Assembly (NCBI GenBank): GCA_027000765.1
Contig: JALTNJ010000105.1
Coordinates: 1 to 5,736 of the forward strand
DNA length: 5,736 nucleotides
From: Nitrososphaeria archaeon
GTDB taxonomy: Archaea; Thermoproteota; Nitrososphaeria; Geothermarchaeales; JDFR-13
Direction: 5' to 3'
Positions within the stretch are counted from its first letter, which is position 1, and every line of letters starts with the position of its first letter. The notes beneath the pieces were generated by a model that had not been told where the DNA came from, searched no databases, and saw nothing but the letters and a program-made list of their open reading frames with translations. The translations under genes were made by a program, and so were the position numbers. Below are positions 1-5,100 of the stretch, piece by piece.

Positions 1-156
1 TGTATAGAGTTCTGCCCCGTTAAGATCCTAAAGATTAGCGATCATACAAACAAATACGGGTATCATCCAGCATATGTTACCGATGAATCTAAATGCATAT
101 TATGCTATCTATGCGAGAGATACTGCCCGGAATTCGCTATCGTAGTAAGGAAATAA
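1..156 (+). CDS. korD: 2x[4Fe-4S] ferredoxin-like subunit, KorD type (3' end only)
   Basis: This is the last 51 codons of a gene that begins before the window, ending in TAA. The sequence shows the end of one cluster motif (Cys1-x3-Cys5-Pro) and a complete second motif, Cys32-x2-Cys35-x2-Cys38-x3-Cys42-Pro, joined by a linker with a GYHPA segment. That linker is typical of the delta (ferredoxin) subunit of 2-oxoacid:ferredoxin oxidoreductases, which carries electrons from the TPP site to free ferredoxin in the cytoplasm. The first two Cys of cluster 1 must lie upstream. The gene points towards korC and stops 4 bases from korC's stop, so it is not in the korABC transcript. It may be the delta subunit of that enzyme encoded on the other strand, or a ferredoxin-like subunit of another complex upstream. 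Family assignment is good; the partner is inferred. Confidence 0.8.
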   Translation, partial: CIEFCPVKILKISDHTNKYGYHPAYVTDESKCILCYLCERYCPEFAIVVRK

Positions 157-165
157 ATTTTTATA
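154..165. terminator. Possible shared terminator between convergent genes
   Basis: The two stop codons are separated by 4 bases. The + strand carries five T's at 158-162, just after the ferredoxin stop and overlapping the korC stop. The minus strand reads T-rich (TTTATTT) just past korC. Archaeal termination often uses such T runs without a strong hairpin, so the tract may end both transcripts. This is inferred from base composition only. Confidence 0.3.
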
Positions 166-655
166 GGTTATAGCCTCTATCCAAAGCTTTTAAGTTCCTC
201 TCAACACCCTTACCACGGGTTTCAATAGCTGTCTTAAGCGCTTCATATGAAACGATTCCTTTTCTACATAGGTAGCCTAATGCAAGTATATTTATAGGTA
301 GCTCCTCCTCATGTGCAATTTTGTCAAATGGCTTCCAATCAATTAGCTTATTCATAGGCGCTTCTTCCTCTGCTATATCAATATCCGCTATTATTGTCGG
401 GTCGCCCCGGAGTTCGACGTTTTTCCATCCGAAGGAATGGAGTACAATATATGTGTCAAAGTCTTCTCTATACGGGTTTTCTATGGGTTCTTCATCAATA
501 ATTATATTTGATATAACAGTTCCTCCCCTTACCTCCGCCCCGTAGGAATGGTGTACAGATGCATATAAACCAGATAAGGTGGCTGCATATCCCAATAACC
601 ATCCTGAAAACGCTATTCCTTGTCCCCCTATCCCAAGGATTCTAATGCTCCTCAT
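161..655 (-). CDS. korC: 2-oxoacid:ferredoxin oxidoreductase, gamma subunit
   Basis: A 164-residue protein, the usual size for the separate gamma subunit. It begins with the glycine-rich GIGGQG motif (residues 8-13) and has HSYGAEVRGG at 36-45, the family's conserved SYG-E-RGG block. In Kor/Por/Vor enzymes this domain packs on the alpha and beta subunits and is thought to help in CoA binding; the protein is cytoplasmic. The ATG overlaps the korB stop as ATGA, which with an upstream GGTGGT sequence (663-668) supports the start and suggests translational coupling. It is the last gene of the korABC set and is convergent with the ferredoxin-like gene. The substrate (2-oxoglutarate, pyruvate or branched 2-oxoacid) cannot be read from this subunit. 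Confidence 0.9.
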   Translation of the reverse strand: MRSIRILGIGGQGIAFSGWLLGYAATLSGLYASVHHSYGAEVRGGTVISNIIIDEEPIENPYREDFDTYIVLHSFGWKNVELRGDPTIIADIDIAEEEAPMNKLIDWKPFDKIAHEEELPINILALGYLCRKGIVSYEALKTAIETRGKGVERNLKALDRGYNL

Positions 656-1458
656 TTCCCTACCACCATCCTCATCCTCTCAATATATCCTGGTTTATCT
701 CTATCAGCATATTCTCCAACGATTATCCTCACCATTCTCTCTTCAAGTGTAAGCTTATCAGCCTTCTTTATATCCACCGAGTTCTTTAAATAATATTTTA
801 TATGGTCCGCTGGACTCAATCCTATCCTACTAGAGACTCTAGACGGGCATTGTGATACCGCCTCAACAAACCTAAAGCCCTGTTTTTCCAAGGCCTTCTT
901 AAAAGCTTCCTTAAGCTGGAGATAATGCCCCACTGTCCATCTAGCTACATAGTTTGCTCCAGCTGATGCCACTATGTCACATGTATCCATAGGCTCCTCC
1001 GGGTTTCCATATGGGGTTGTCGTCGTTTTCATACCATATGGAGTTGTCGGTGCAAGTTGCCCCCCTGTCATTCCATATACTTGGTTATTAATCATTATAA
1101 CCATCAGATCCATATTCCTTCTAGCAGCGTGTAGAAGATGGTTTCCCCCGATACCTGCTATATCCCCGTCTCCACCGATTACAAGTACATTCAAATTCGG
1201 CTTAACCAGCTTTATTCCAGTGGCAACTGGTATAGCCCTTCCATGAAGAGTATGTACTGAATCAGCTAAAATATGTGGACTGGGAATCCAGGCGGAGCAA
1301 CCTATTCCACTAACAAATACAAATCTCTCGAGTGTCTCATAACCAAGCTCGTCAAAGGCTTGGAAAAGGGCTTTCATCACTATACCGATTCCACAGCCGG
1401 GGCAGAATACCGTTGGGACATTCTCCGGCCTTAGATACCTAAGATATGGGTGTTTCAT
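652..1458 (-). CDS. korB: 2-oxoacid:ferredoxin oxidoreductase, beta (TPP-binding) subunit
   Basis: 268 residues, normal for KorB. It carries the TPP half of the active site: CPGCG at 19-23, GIGCS at 51-55, an HGRAIP segment at 72-77, GGDGD at 95-99 and the NN pair at 124-125 that completes the GDG-NN Mg/TPP motif, followed by YGMTGGQ. QCPS at 203-206 is also family-typical. In this family the Cys residues of CPGCG and GIGCS, together with others, hold the [4Fe-4S] cluster near TPP. With KorA it decarboxylates a 2-oxoacid to an acyl-CoA and reduces ferredoxin. The start is firm: its ATG overlaps korA's TGA (ATGA), and AAGGAGGT lies 9 bases upstream inside korA. It overlaps korC in the same way at its 3' end. 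2-Oxoglutarate is the likeliest substrate, but this is not proven. Confidence 0.93.
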   Translation of the reverse strand: MKHPYLRYLRPENVPTVFCPGCGIGIVMKALFQAFDELGYETLERFVFVSGIGCSAWIPSPHILADSVHTLHGRAIPVATGIKLVKPNLNVLVIGGDGDIAGIGGNHLLHAARRNMDLMVIMINNQVYGMTGGQLAPTTPYGMKTTTTPYGNPEEPMDTCDIVASAGANYVARWTVGHYLQLKEAFKKALEKQGFRFVEAVSQCPSRVSSRIGLSPADHIKYYLKNSVDIKKADKLTLEERMVRIIVGEYADRDKPGYIERMRMVVGK

Positions 1459-2585
1459 CTCTTCATTACCTCCTTAATGAATCTCGCGAGTTCACGGGGA
1501 TATATGGGTTCTCCACCCCCAATTTTATTATACGGGTATACCGTATCCCTATCCCTAACCTGATATATGTCATAGACAAGTTGACCCAAATTCATTTCTG
1601 GCACTATAATGATATCCATGTTTTCAGTGAATTTCTTTAGGAGATCATAATTCATAGGCCAGAGAGTAAGTAGGTTTAAGACTGATGCTTTAATCCCTTC
1701 TTTTTCCAAGATTCCCATAGTCTCTTTAGCAACTCTGGCGACGGATCCAAATGCCACTATACCGACTTCCCCCCCATCAGGATCTCCCTCCACCTCATAT
1801 TCAAAAATCTCCCGTGTATTCCCAACAACCTTCTCTTTAAGCCTCTTCACGAGTCTTCTATGAGTCTCAGGGTCTTGGGTCTTCCTATACCCATAGGCAT
1901 CATGGGTTGAGCTGGTATATAAGACATTAAGGCCTTTACCCAATATTGGCATTGGAGGGGCGATACGCGGGTCATCAGAGTCAAAAAACTCAGTTCTAGT
2001 GCCTGTCAAACGCCTTTCAATTACCTCTATATCCTCTGGAACCCTGACGGTCTCCCATAGATGAGCGGTTAACTCATCAATTAAAAATGTGACTGGAACC
2101 CTAAGCTTCTCGGATATATTAAAGGTCTTTATAGCTATTTTATATGCTTCTTCTGGAGTAGATGCTGTGTAAACCACTGTATACTGATCACCGTGTCTAC
2201 CCCATCGAGCCTGCATCAAATCTCCTTGTCCAGATTTAGTGGCCTGCCCTGTAGACGGCCCTAGTCTAGTTACGTCAACCACTACCAATGGGACTTCCAG
2301 CATAACGGCGAGTCCAAGTGCCTCTTGCATCAGACTGTATCCAGGGCCGCTAGTAGCCGTCATGGCTTTTGCCCCAGCTATACTGGCACCTATAACCATA
2401 TTTATAGATGAGAGTTCATCTTCTCCTTGGATGAACACTCCCCCTCTCTTAGGCAGTTCCCTAGCCATATACTCCATCAAGTCGCTGCTCGGGGTAATCG
2501 GATACCCTGCGTAGAACTTTACTCCTGCTCTTAAGGCGCCTTCTGCAATTGCTATGTTTCCTGACCAGAAGAATTTCCCACTCAT
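1455..2585 (-). CDS. korA: 2-oxoacid:ferredoxin oxidoreductase, alpha subunit
   Basis: 376 residues from the ATG chosen here. The N-terminal pyrimidine-binding domain shows AIAEGA-x-AG (12-21), AGYPITPSS (26-34), QGEDE (53-57, containing the Glu expected to activate TPP), TSGPG (78-82) and GPSTGQATKSGQGD-LMQARWG (109-129). The last block is the version seen in archaeal and bacterial KorA. A transketolase C-terminal-type domain follows from about 268, with PEMNLGQL at 329-336. It forms the 2-oxoacid binding site with KorB; the GPSTG/ARWG signature favours 2-oxoglutarate over pyruvate. The frame can be opened 9 codons earlier at a TTG (2610-2612), but the ATG fits the usual N-terminus and the TTG lacks a clear ribosome binding site. 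No strong site precedes the ATG either, so the mRNA may be leaderless or short-leadered. Confidence 0.92.
   Translation of the reverse strand: MSGKFFWSGNIAIAEGALRAGVKFYAGYPITPSSDLMEYMARELPKRGGVFIQGEDELSSINMVIGASIAGAKAMTATSGPGYSLMQEALGLAVMLEVPLVVVDVTRLGPSTGQATKSGQGDLMQARWGRHGDQYTVVYTASTPEEAYKIAIKTFNISEKLRVPVTFLIDELTAHLWETVRVPEDIEVIERRLTGTRTEFFDSDDPRIAPPMPILGKGLNVLYTSSTHDAYGYRKTQDPETHRRLVKRLKEKVVGNTREIFEYEVEGDPDGGEVGIVAFGSVARVAKETMGILEKEGIKASVLNLLTLWPMNYDLLKKFTENMDIIIVPEMNLGQLVYDIYQVRDRDTVYPYNKIGGGEPIYPRELARFIKEVMKR
1468..1475 (-). promoter_or_regulatory. Strong ribosome binding site for korB inside korA
   Basis: The minus strand reads AAGGAGGT here, an excellent match to the 16S 3' end, 9 bases before the korB ATG and within the last codons of korA. 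It fixes the korB start and indicates independent re-initiation at the ATGA overlap. Confidence 0.85.
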
Positions 2586-2615
2586 GATTTCTAACCAAAT
2601 AATAGTTTTCAAAAT

Positions 2616-2657
2616 CCTATATTAATTGAATAGATTAATATCGACTATGTTTAAAGC
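2616..2657 (-). promoter_or_regulatory. Candidate korABC promoter (two TATA-like boxes)
   Basis: The 109-base gap between the ABC ATPase stop and the korA ATG is AT-rich and has two TATA-like boxes on the minus strand: GCTTTAAAC (2657-2649) and AATTAATATA (2627-2618). With archaeal spacing of about 26-27 bases to the start site, the second box would give a leader of about 10 bases before the korA ATG and the first a leader of about 40. The gap suggests korABC can be transcribed apart from the upstream ABC gene. Inferred from sequence only. Confidence 0.35.
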
Positions 2658-2694
2658 CATGACAAATCACTTGATGTGACCCTTGAACATTTCC

Positions 2695-3654
2695 TCATTC
2701 ATATAAGTAGCATGCGACGTGATGCTCCTCTTCAACCTCCATTAATCCAGGCTCCACAGCCCTACATTTATCCATAGAATATGGACAGTCAGGATAATAT
2801 CTACATCCATCTGGTATTTCTGGAGAAGGATGTATATCGGTTATACCGATTTCTCCAGTTATTTTATAGGGTTCCCTATATACCCTGAATAACTGTTGAG
2901 TATATGGATGCAGGGGGTTCTCCATTATAATCCTCTTCCGACCTGTCTCAACTATCTTACCTAAGTACATAATGCTTATCCTATCTGCTATCTGAAATGC
3001 ATATTGAGGATAGGCTGTAGTCAATAGAAATGCCACTCCCCTCTCTCTATTTATTCTCCTCATTAGACTTAGGAAATCCTCTTTATAGGGTGTGTCGAGG
3101 AGGGAGACTGGTTCATCCGCCACTATAAACTTTGGATTCAAAACAAGAACCCTCGCCAAACTAGCCCTCTGCCTCTCTACACCACTCAACTGGAATGGCT
3201 TTCTCCAAAGATATTCCTCTGGAGGAGTCAAACCAACTTCTTCTAGGGTACCTCGTAGGAGCCTATCATCGTATTCAATATCATTTAGCTTCAGCGGCTC
3301 CTCAATAATCTCTTTCACAGTAAAATGGGGGTTTAGTGATGAAAAAGGATCTCCAAATATTATTTGTAGCTCCCTCCTCATCCTACGATATTCCTCTCCA
3401 GAGATACTAAAGATATTCTTATTGTTGTAGAATACCTTGCCGTCGGATGGCTTCTTCAACCCTATTAGAATCCTGCTTAACGTCTTTTTCCCAGACGCGT
3501 TCTCCCCTATCAATGCATGTATTTCACCGGCATTAATCCCTAGTGTAACGTTGTCGACAAGCCTTATCCATTTCTTAGGCTTTGTGAATAGTGAGAGTAT
3601 CCCCTCTCGCACTGGAATATATTTCTTTATATTTTCCGCCTTTAGAAGCCTCAT
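2695..3654 (-). CDS. Oligopeptide/dipeptide-type ABC transporter ATP-binding protein with degenerate catalytic motifs
   Basis: 319 residues from the ATG at 3654, normal for OppD/OppF/DppF. The frame can open 11 codons earlier at a TTG, but GGAGG lies 10 bases before this ATG. Motifs in order: Walker A GENASGKKT (50-58) keeps the Lys but has Lys where Ser/Thr binds Mg; the Q-loop reads FGDPFSSLNP with Gly101 for Gln; the signature is LSGVE (156-160) instead of LSGGQ; Walker B FIVADE (176-181) and the D-loop SLLD (184-187) are intact; the switch-His position is Ala214. The C-terminal oligopeptide-transporter domain is well kept, with Cys284, 290, 297 and 315, the set thought to bind an Fe-S cluster in related proteins. 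No permease or solute-binding gene is present in the window. Probably a non-hydrolysing NBD partner or an orphan with a changed role; that function is inferred. Confidence 0.88.
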   Translation of the reverse strand: MRLLKAENIKKYIPVREGILSLFTKPKKWIRLVDNVTLGINAGEIHALIGENASGKKTLSRILIGLKKPSDGKVFYNNKNIFSISGEEYRRMRRELQIIFGDPFSSLNPHFTVKEIIEEPLKLNDIEYDDRLLRGTLEEVGLTPPEEYLWRKPFQLSGVERQRASLARVLVLNPKFIVADEPVSLLDTPYKEDFLSLMRRINRERGVAFLLTTAYPQYAFQIADRISIMYLGKIVETGRKRIIMENPLHPYTQQLFRVYREPYKITGEIGITDIHPSPEIPDGCRYYPDCPYSMDKCRAVEPGLMEVEEEHHVACYLYE

Positions 3655-3664
3655 CCTATCTTGT

Positions 3665-3669
3665 CCTCC
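3665..3669 (-). promoter_or_regulatory. Ribosome binding site deciding the ABC ATPase start
   Basis: GGAGG on the minus strand lies 10 bases before the ATG at 3654 and inside the longer TTG-started frame. It is the reason for choosing the shorter 319-residue protein. A TATA-like AGAATATAG (about 3700-3692) lies upstream and could give a very short leader. Confidence 0.75.
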
Positions 3670-3716
3670 TAGTATCACCCATACCAAAATACTCTATATT
3701 CTGGAGGCCTCCTCAT

Positions 3717-3737
3717 AAATCATTTAGAAAATGATTT
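3717..3737. repeat. 9-bp inverted repeat, possible operator or sRNA terminator
   Basis: AAATCATTT (3717-3725) and AAATGATTT (3729-3737) are perfect inverted copies around a 3-base centre, AGA. On the minus strand the palindrome lies 7 bases past the sRNA closing stem and just upstream of the ABC gene's likely promoter. It could be a regulator's operator, or the T-rich tail where the sRNA ends. Neither role is shown directly. Confidence 0.5.
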
Positions 3738-3743
3738 TAGGGA

Positions 3744-3814
3744 GGTTGTGTCAGGAAGTAGGGGCCTGGTCATCCAGGTATTGTCCCAGATCACCTCCCT
3801 CATCATCCACAACC
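3744..3814 (-). ncRNA. Candidate archaeal C/D box sRNA (2'-O-methylation guide)
   Basis: Read on the minus strand, this 71-base element has the full layout of a C/D guide RNA. Stem GGTTGTG (3814-3808) is closed by CACAACC (3750-3744). A perfect C box ATGATGA (3806-3800) follows the 5' arm, and a perfect D box CTGA (3754-3751) precedes the 3' arm. Internal boxes are weaker: D'-like CTGG (3789-3786) and C'-like GGATGA (3775-3770), 10 bases apart. Such RNAs assemble with L7Ae, Nop5 and fibrillarin to methylate the target base paired five bases upstream of D or D'. The D' guide GGAGGTGAT is complementary to the 16S rRNA 3' end; the D guide is GGCCCCTACTTC, whose target I cannot assign. A TATA-like box lies 26-29 bases upstream. 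The long D'-C' spacer and weak C' box leave some doubt. Confidence 0.75.
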
Positions 3815-3838
3815 AAAAAATATTTTGGTGTATACTGT

Positions 3839-3847
3839 GTTTAAAAG
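3839..3847 (-). promoter_or_regulatory. TATA-like box of the C/D sRNA
   Basis: CTTTTAAAC on the minus strand lies between the Lrp stop codon and the sRNA. Its centre (about 3843) is 26-29 bases from the expected RNA 5' end at 3814-3817, the normal archaeal TATA spacing. This supports the sRNA having its own promoter rather than being read through from the Lrp gene. Confidence 0.5.
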
Positions 3848-3859
3848 CCTGAATCAGCT

Positions 3860-4363
3860 TTAGTCAAGCTCAAGCTTGGGATCCTCCTTAATTGTCTCCA
3901 GTATGAGATGTGTACTGCTCCTCTCAATCTCTGGTATATTTATAAACTGGTCTATTATTCTCAATAAGTCATTCCTGTTCTTAGCCCTGAGTAGCACCAC
4001 AAAATCAATGTCTCCCAAGAGGAAGTATACGGCCCATACGCCTTTAATTTTCTTGAGTTTCTCACCTACTATACGCTGGTAATTGGGCCCGAATTTAGCC
4101 TTGATAAGTGATATGGCATATATGTCATATCCGAGTTTGGCGGGGTCTACAAGGGCAACAATCTTTTTAATAACCTCCTTGTCCCACAACTTGTTTATCC
4201 TATAATGAATAGCTGTCTTGGACATACCCAGGGTATTTCCAATCTCCTCCAATGATTTGGTAGCGTCATCCTGAAGTATATCGAGGATCTTCCTGTCAAC
4301 TTCGTCGACCATAGAGTCATCCTTCTCATCATTCTTATCCTTAGGATTTGCTTTCCTTGGCAT
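3860..4363 (-). CDS. Lrp/AsnC family transcriptional regulator
   Basis: 167 residues, typical of the family. A charged N-terminal tail (1-18) precedes the helix-turn-helix domain: DRKILDILQDDA at 23-34, then IGNTLGMSKTAIHYRINKL at 41-59, the AsnC-type recognition helix. The C-terminal RAM domain (about 78-158) shows GDIDFVVLLRAKN (117-129) and ERSSTHLILETIK (147-159), conserved in ligand-binding Lrp-like proteins that form dimers and octamers. It would bind DNA in response to an amino acid or other small molecule; the ligand cannot be read. The start is supported by GAGGTG 8 bases upstream; a later Met18 has no such site. The gene is divergent from the + strand pair ending in AOR and upstream of the sRNA and ABC gene, so any of these, and itself, are plausible targets. 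Confidence 0.93.
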   Translation of the reverse strand: MPRKANPKDKNDEKDDSMVDEVDRKILDILQDDATKSLEEIGNTLGMSKTAIHYRINKLWDKEVIKKIVALVDPAKLGYDIYAISLIKAKFGPNYQRIVGEKLKKIKGVWAVYFLLGDIDFVVLLRAKNRNDLLRIIDQFINIPEIERSSTHLILETIKEDPKLELD

Positions 4364-4371
4364 CCTTAAAG

Positions 4372-4377
4372 CACCTC
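4372..4377 (-). promoter_or_regulatory. Ribosome binding site of the Lrp gene
   Basis: GAGGTG on the minus strand, 8 bases from the ATG. It selects the longer start that includes the charged 17-residue N-terminal tail. Confidence 0.7.
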
Positions 4378-4393
4378 ATCATTAAATACTGAA

Positions 4394-4446
4394 TATTGTT
4401 TAAATGTATTAATAAATTTATAAAAAATTATTTTTTATTGTTTAAA
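4394..4446. repeat. Pair of 11-bp direct repeats, possible Lrp sites
   Basis: TATTGTTTAAA occurs exactly at 4394-4404 and again at 4436-4446, 42 bp apart, about four helical turns. The copies flank a TATA-like TTTATAAA (4417-4424) that suits the Lrp gene, with the nearer copy close to the predicted start site. This layout fits autoregulation by an Lrp octamer. The region is very AT-rich, so chance repetition is possible. Confidence 0.4.
4417..4424 (-). promoter_or_regulatory. TATA-like box of the Lrp gene
   Basis: TTTATAAA would place the start site near 4394, giving a leader of about 30 bases that contains the GAGGTG. Other AT-rich boxes nearby, such as TTTAAA at 4399-4404, cannot be excluded. 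Confidence 0.35.
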
Positions 4447-4512
4447 ATAATTAGTCATAAATATACTTAGTTTATCCTTAATTTATCTATCGTTTCCAAC
4501 AATATATTCTCA

Positions 4513-4521
4513 TTTTATATG
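4513..4521 (+). promoter_or_regulatory. TATA-like box for the + strand gene pair
   Basis: TTTTATATG lies 40 bases before the ATG at 4561. Usual spacing puts the start site near 4545, with a short leader holding GGGTG (4547-4551). The whole interval 4381-4545 is AT-rich and other boxes exist, so the choice is tentative. Confidence 0.35.
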
Positions 4522-4560
4522 TTTTGAATAATATACTAATATATTTGGGTGTTTATAGCC

Positions 4561-5028
4561 ATGAAGATAATATTTGAAGAGGGTTCGGTCCTGGATCTTA
4601 TAGGTCATCTAGAGGACGACCTATTGAATATAAAGGATCTGAAGGCGCTTGCAAGGCAGCCTGAACCTAGTAGGGGAAGGAGGTACAGGGATGTTCTCTA
4701 CTCAACATATGTGAGGCTGGGTTATGTAACTGCTTCAGTGATCTTGGAGTTTAAGGATGGGCTTGTAAAATCATATGTGTTTATGGGTAGGGTGATACCC
4801 TTCCCAGGTCGGGATAATTATCTTGAGATGCCTGTATACACAGAAGGTTATCTAGTTGAGAAGAGTAAGTCATCCATCATATATCGGCATTATAATCCAT
4901 ATGTTTTTAAGAACGGTAAAGCACTCTTTAAACGGGTTAAAGAGCTTGGGGACAAATTCAGGTTAAGCGATCTAGAGGTATACCTAGAAAGGATTAGTGA
5001 GTATCTGGAGTATGATGAGACGCTTTAA
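4561..5028 (+). CDS. Hypothetical protein upstream of aldehyde ferredoxin oxidoreductase
   Basis: 155 residues from the ATG; I do not recognise the family. The frame may also open at GTG 4549, four codons earlier, but GGGTG (4547-4551) is spaced 9 bases from the ATG and overlaps the GTG, so the ATG is preferred. The protein has no Cys, no signal peptide and no membrane-length hydrophobic stretch, so it should be cytoplasmic. An acidic N-terminal part (9-27) leads to an Arg-rich stretch (38-43, SRGRRY). A central region rich in alternating hydrophobic and aromatic residues (about 46-116) probably forms beta strands, and the C-terminus (about 118-152) is charged and probably helical. It lies 72 bases upstream of the AOR gene on the same strand, so it may be co-transcribed. 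A role linked to AOR is suggested by position only. Confidence 0.8.
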   Translation: MKIIFEEGSVLDLIGHLEDDLLNIKDLKALARQPEPSRGRRYRDVLYSTYVRLGYVTASVILEFKDGLVKSYVFMGRVIPFPGRDNYLEMPVYTEGYLVEKSKSSIIYRHYNPYVFKNGKALFKRVKELGDKFRLSDLEVYLERISEYLEYDETL

Positions 5029-5086
5029 ATATCTCCTTAAAAATGGGAATAAATCCTCTCCATATCCTAATATAAGATGAGTTTTA

Positions 5087-5092
5087 GAGGTG
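5087..5092 (+). promoter_or_regulatory. Ribosome binding site of the AOR gene
   Basis: GAGGTG lies 8 bases before the ATG at 5101 and fixes the start. A TATA-like AATATAAG (5069-5076) is too close to give a leader that keeps this site, so the gene is more likely read from the promoter upstream of the hypothetical gene or from the TTTAAAT tract near 5024-5030. Confidence 0.7.
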
Positions 5093-5100
5093 TATAACTT

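Noticed and set aside
974..1246. A 90-codon + strand open frame opposite korB.
   Set aside because: It is antisense to the TPP-binding core of korB, has repetitive low-complexity protein sequence and no start signals; it is a by-product of korB codon use.
2667..2679. A small hairpin (TCAC/GTGA) followed by TTTGT on the minus strand after the ABC gene, as a terminator.
   Set aside because: The stem is only 4 bp and the T run is broken, so it is too weak to annotate.
3703..3712. A 10-bp perfect palindrome, GGAGGCCTCC.
   Set aside because: It has no loop, no second copy and no link to a clear promoter element; it may be chance.
3675..3716. A 13-codon minus-strand open frame (MRRPPEYRVFWYG) just upstream of the ABC gene, a possible leader peptide.
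   Set aside because: No ribosome binding site precedes its ATG, it overlaps the likely ABC promoter, and its composition shows no attenuation signal.
3719..3798. A GGAGGTGA sequence followed by ATG and 17 codons on the minus strand, which might be a small gene.
   Set aside because: The spacing from the GGAGGTGA to the ATG is 17 bases, too long, and the ATG lies in the C'-like box of the sRNA. The C/D RNA reading explains the same bases better.
5012..5018. An ATGATGA on the + strand that could be the C box of a second sRNA.
   Set aside because: It is within the end of the hypothetical gene and has no CTGA or closing stem in the following 80 bases.
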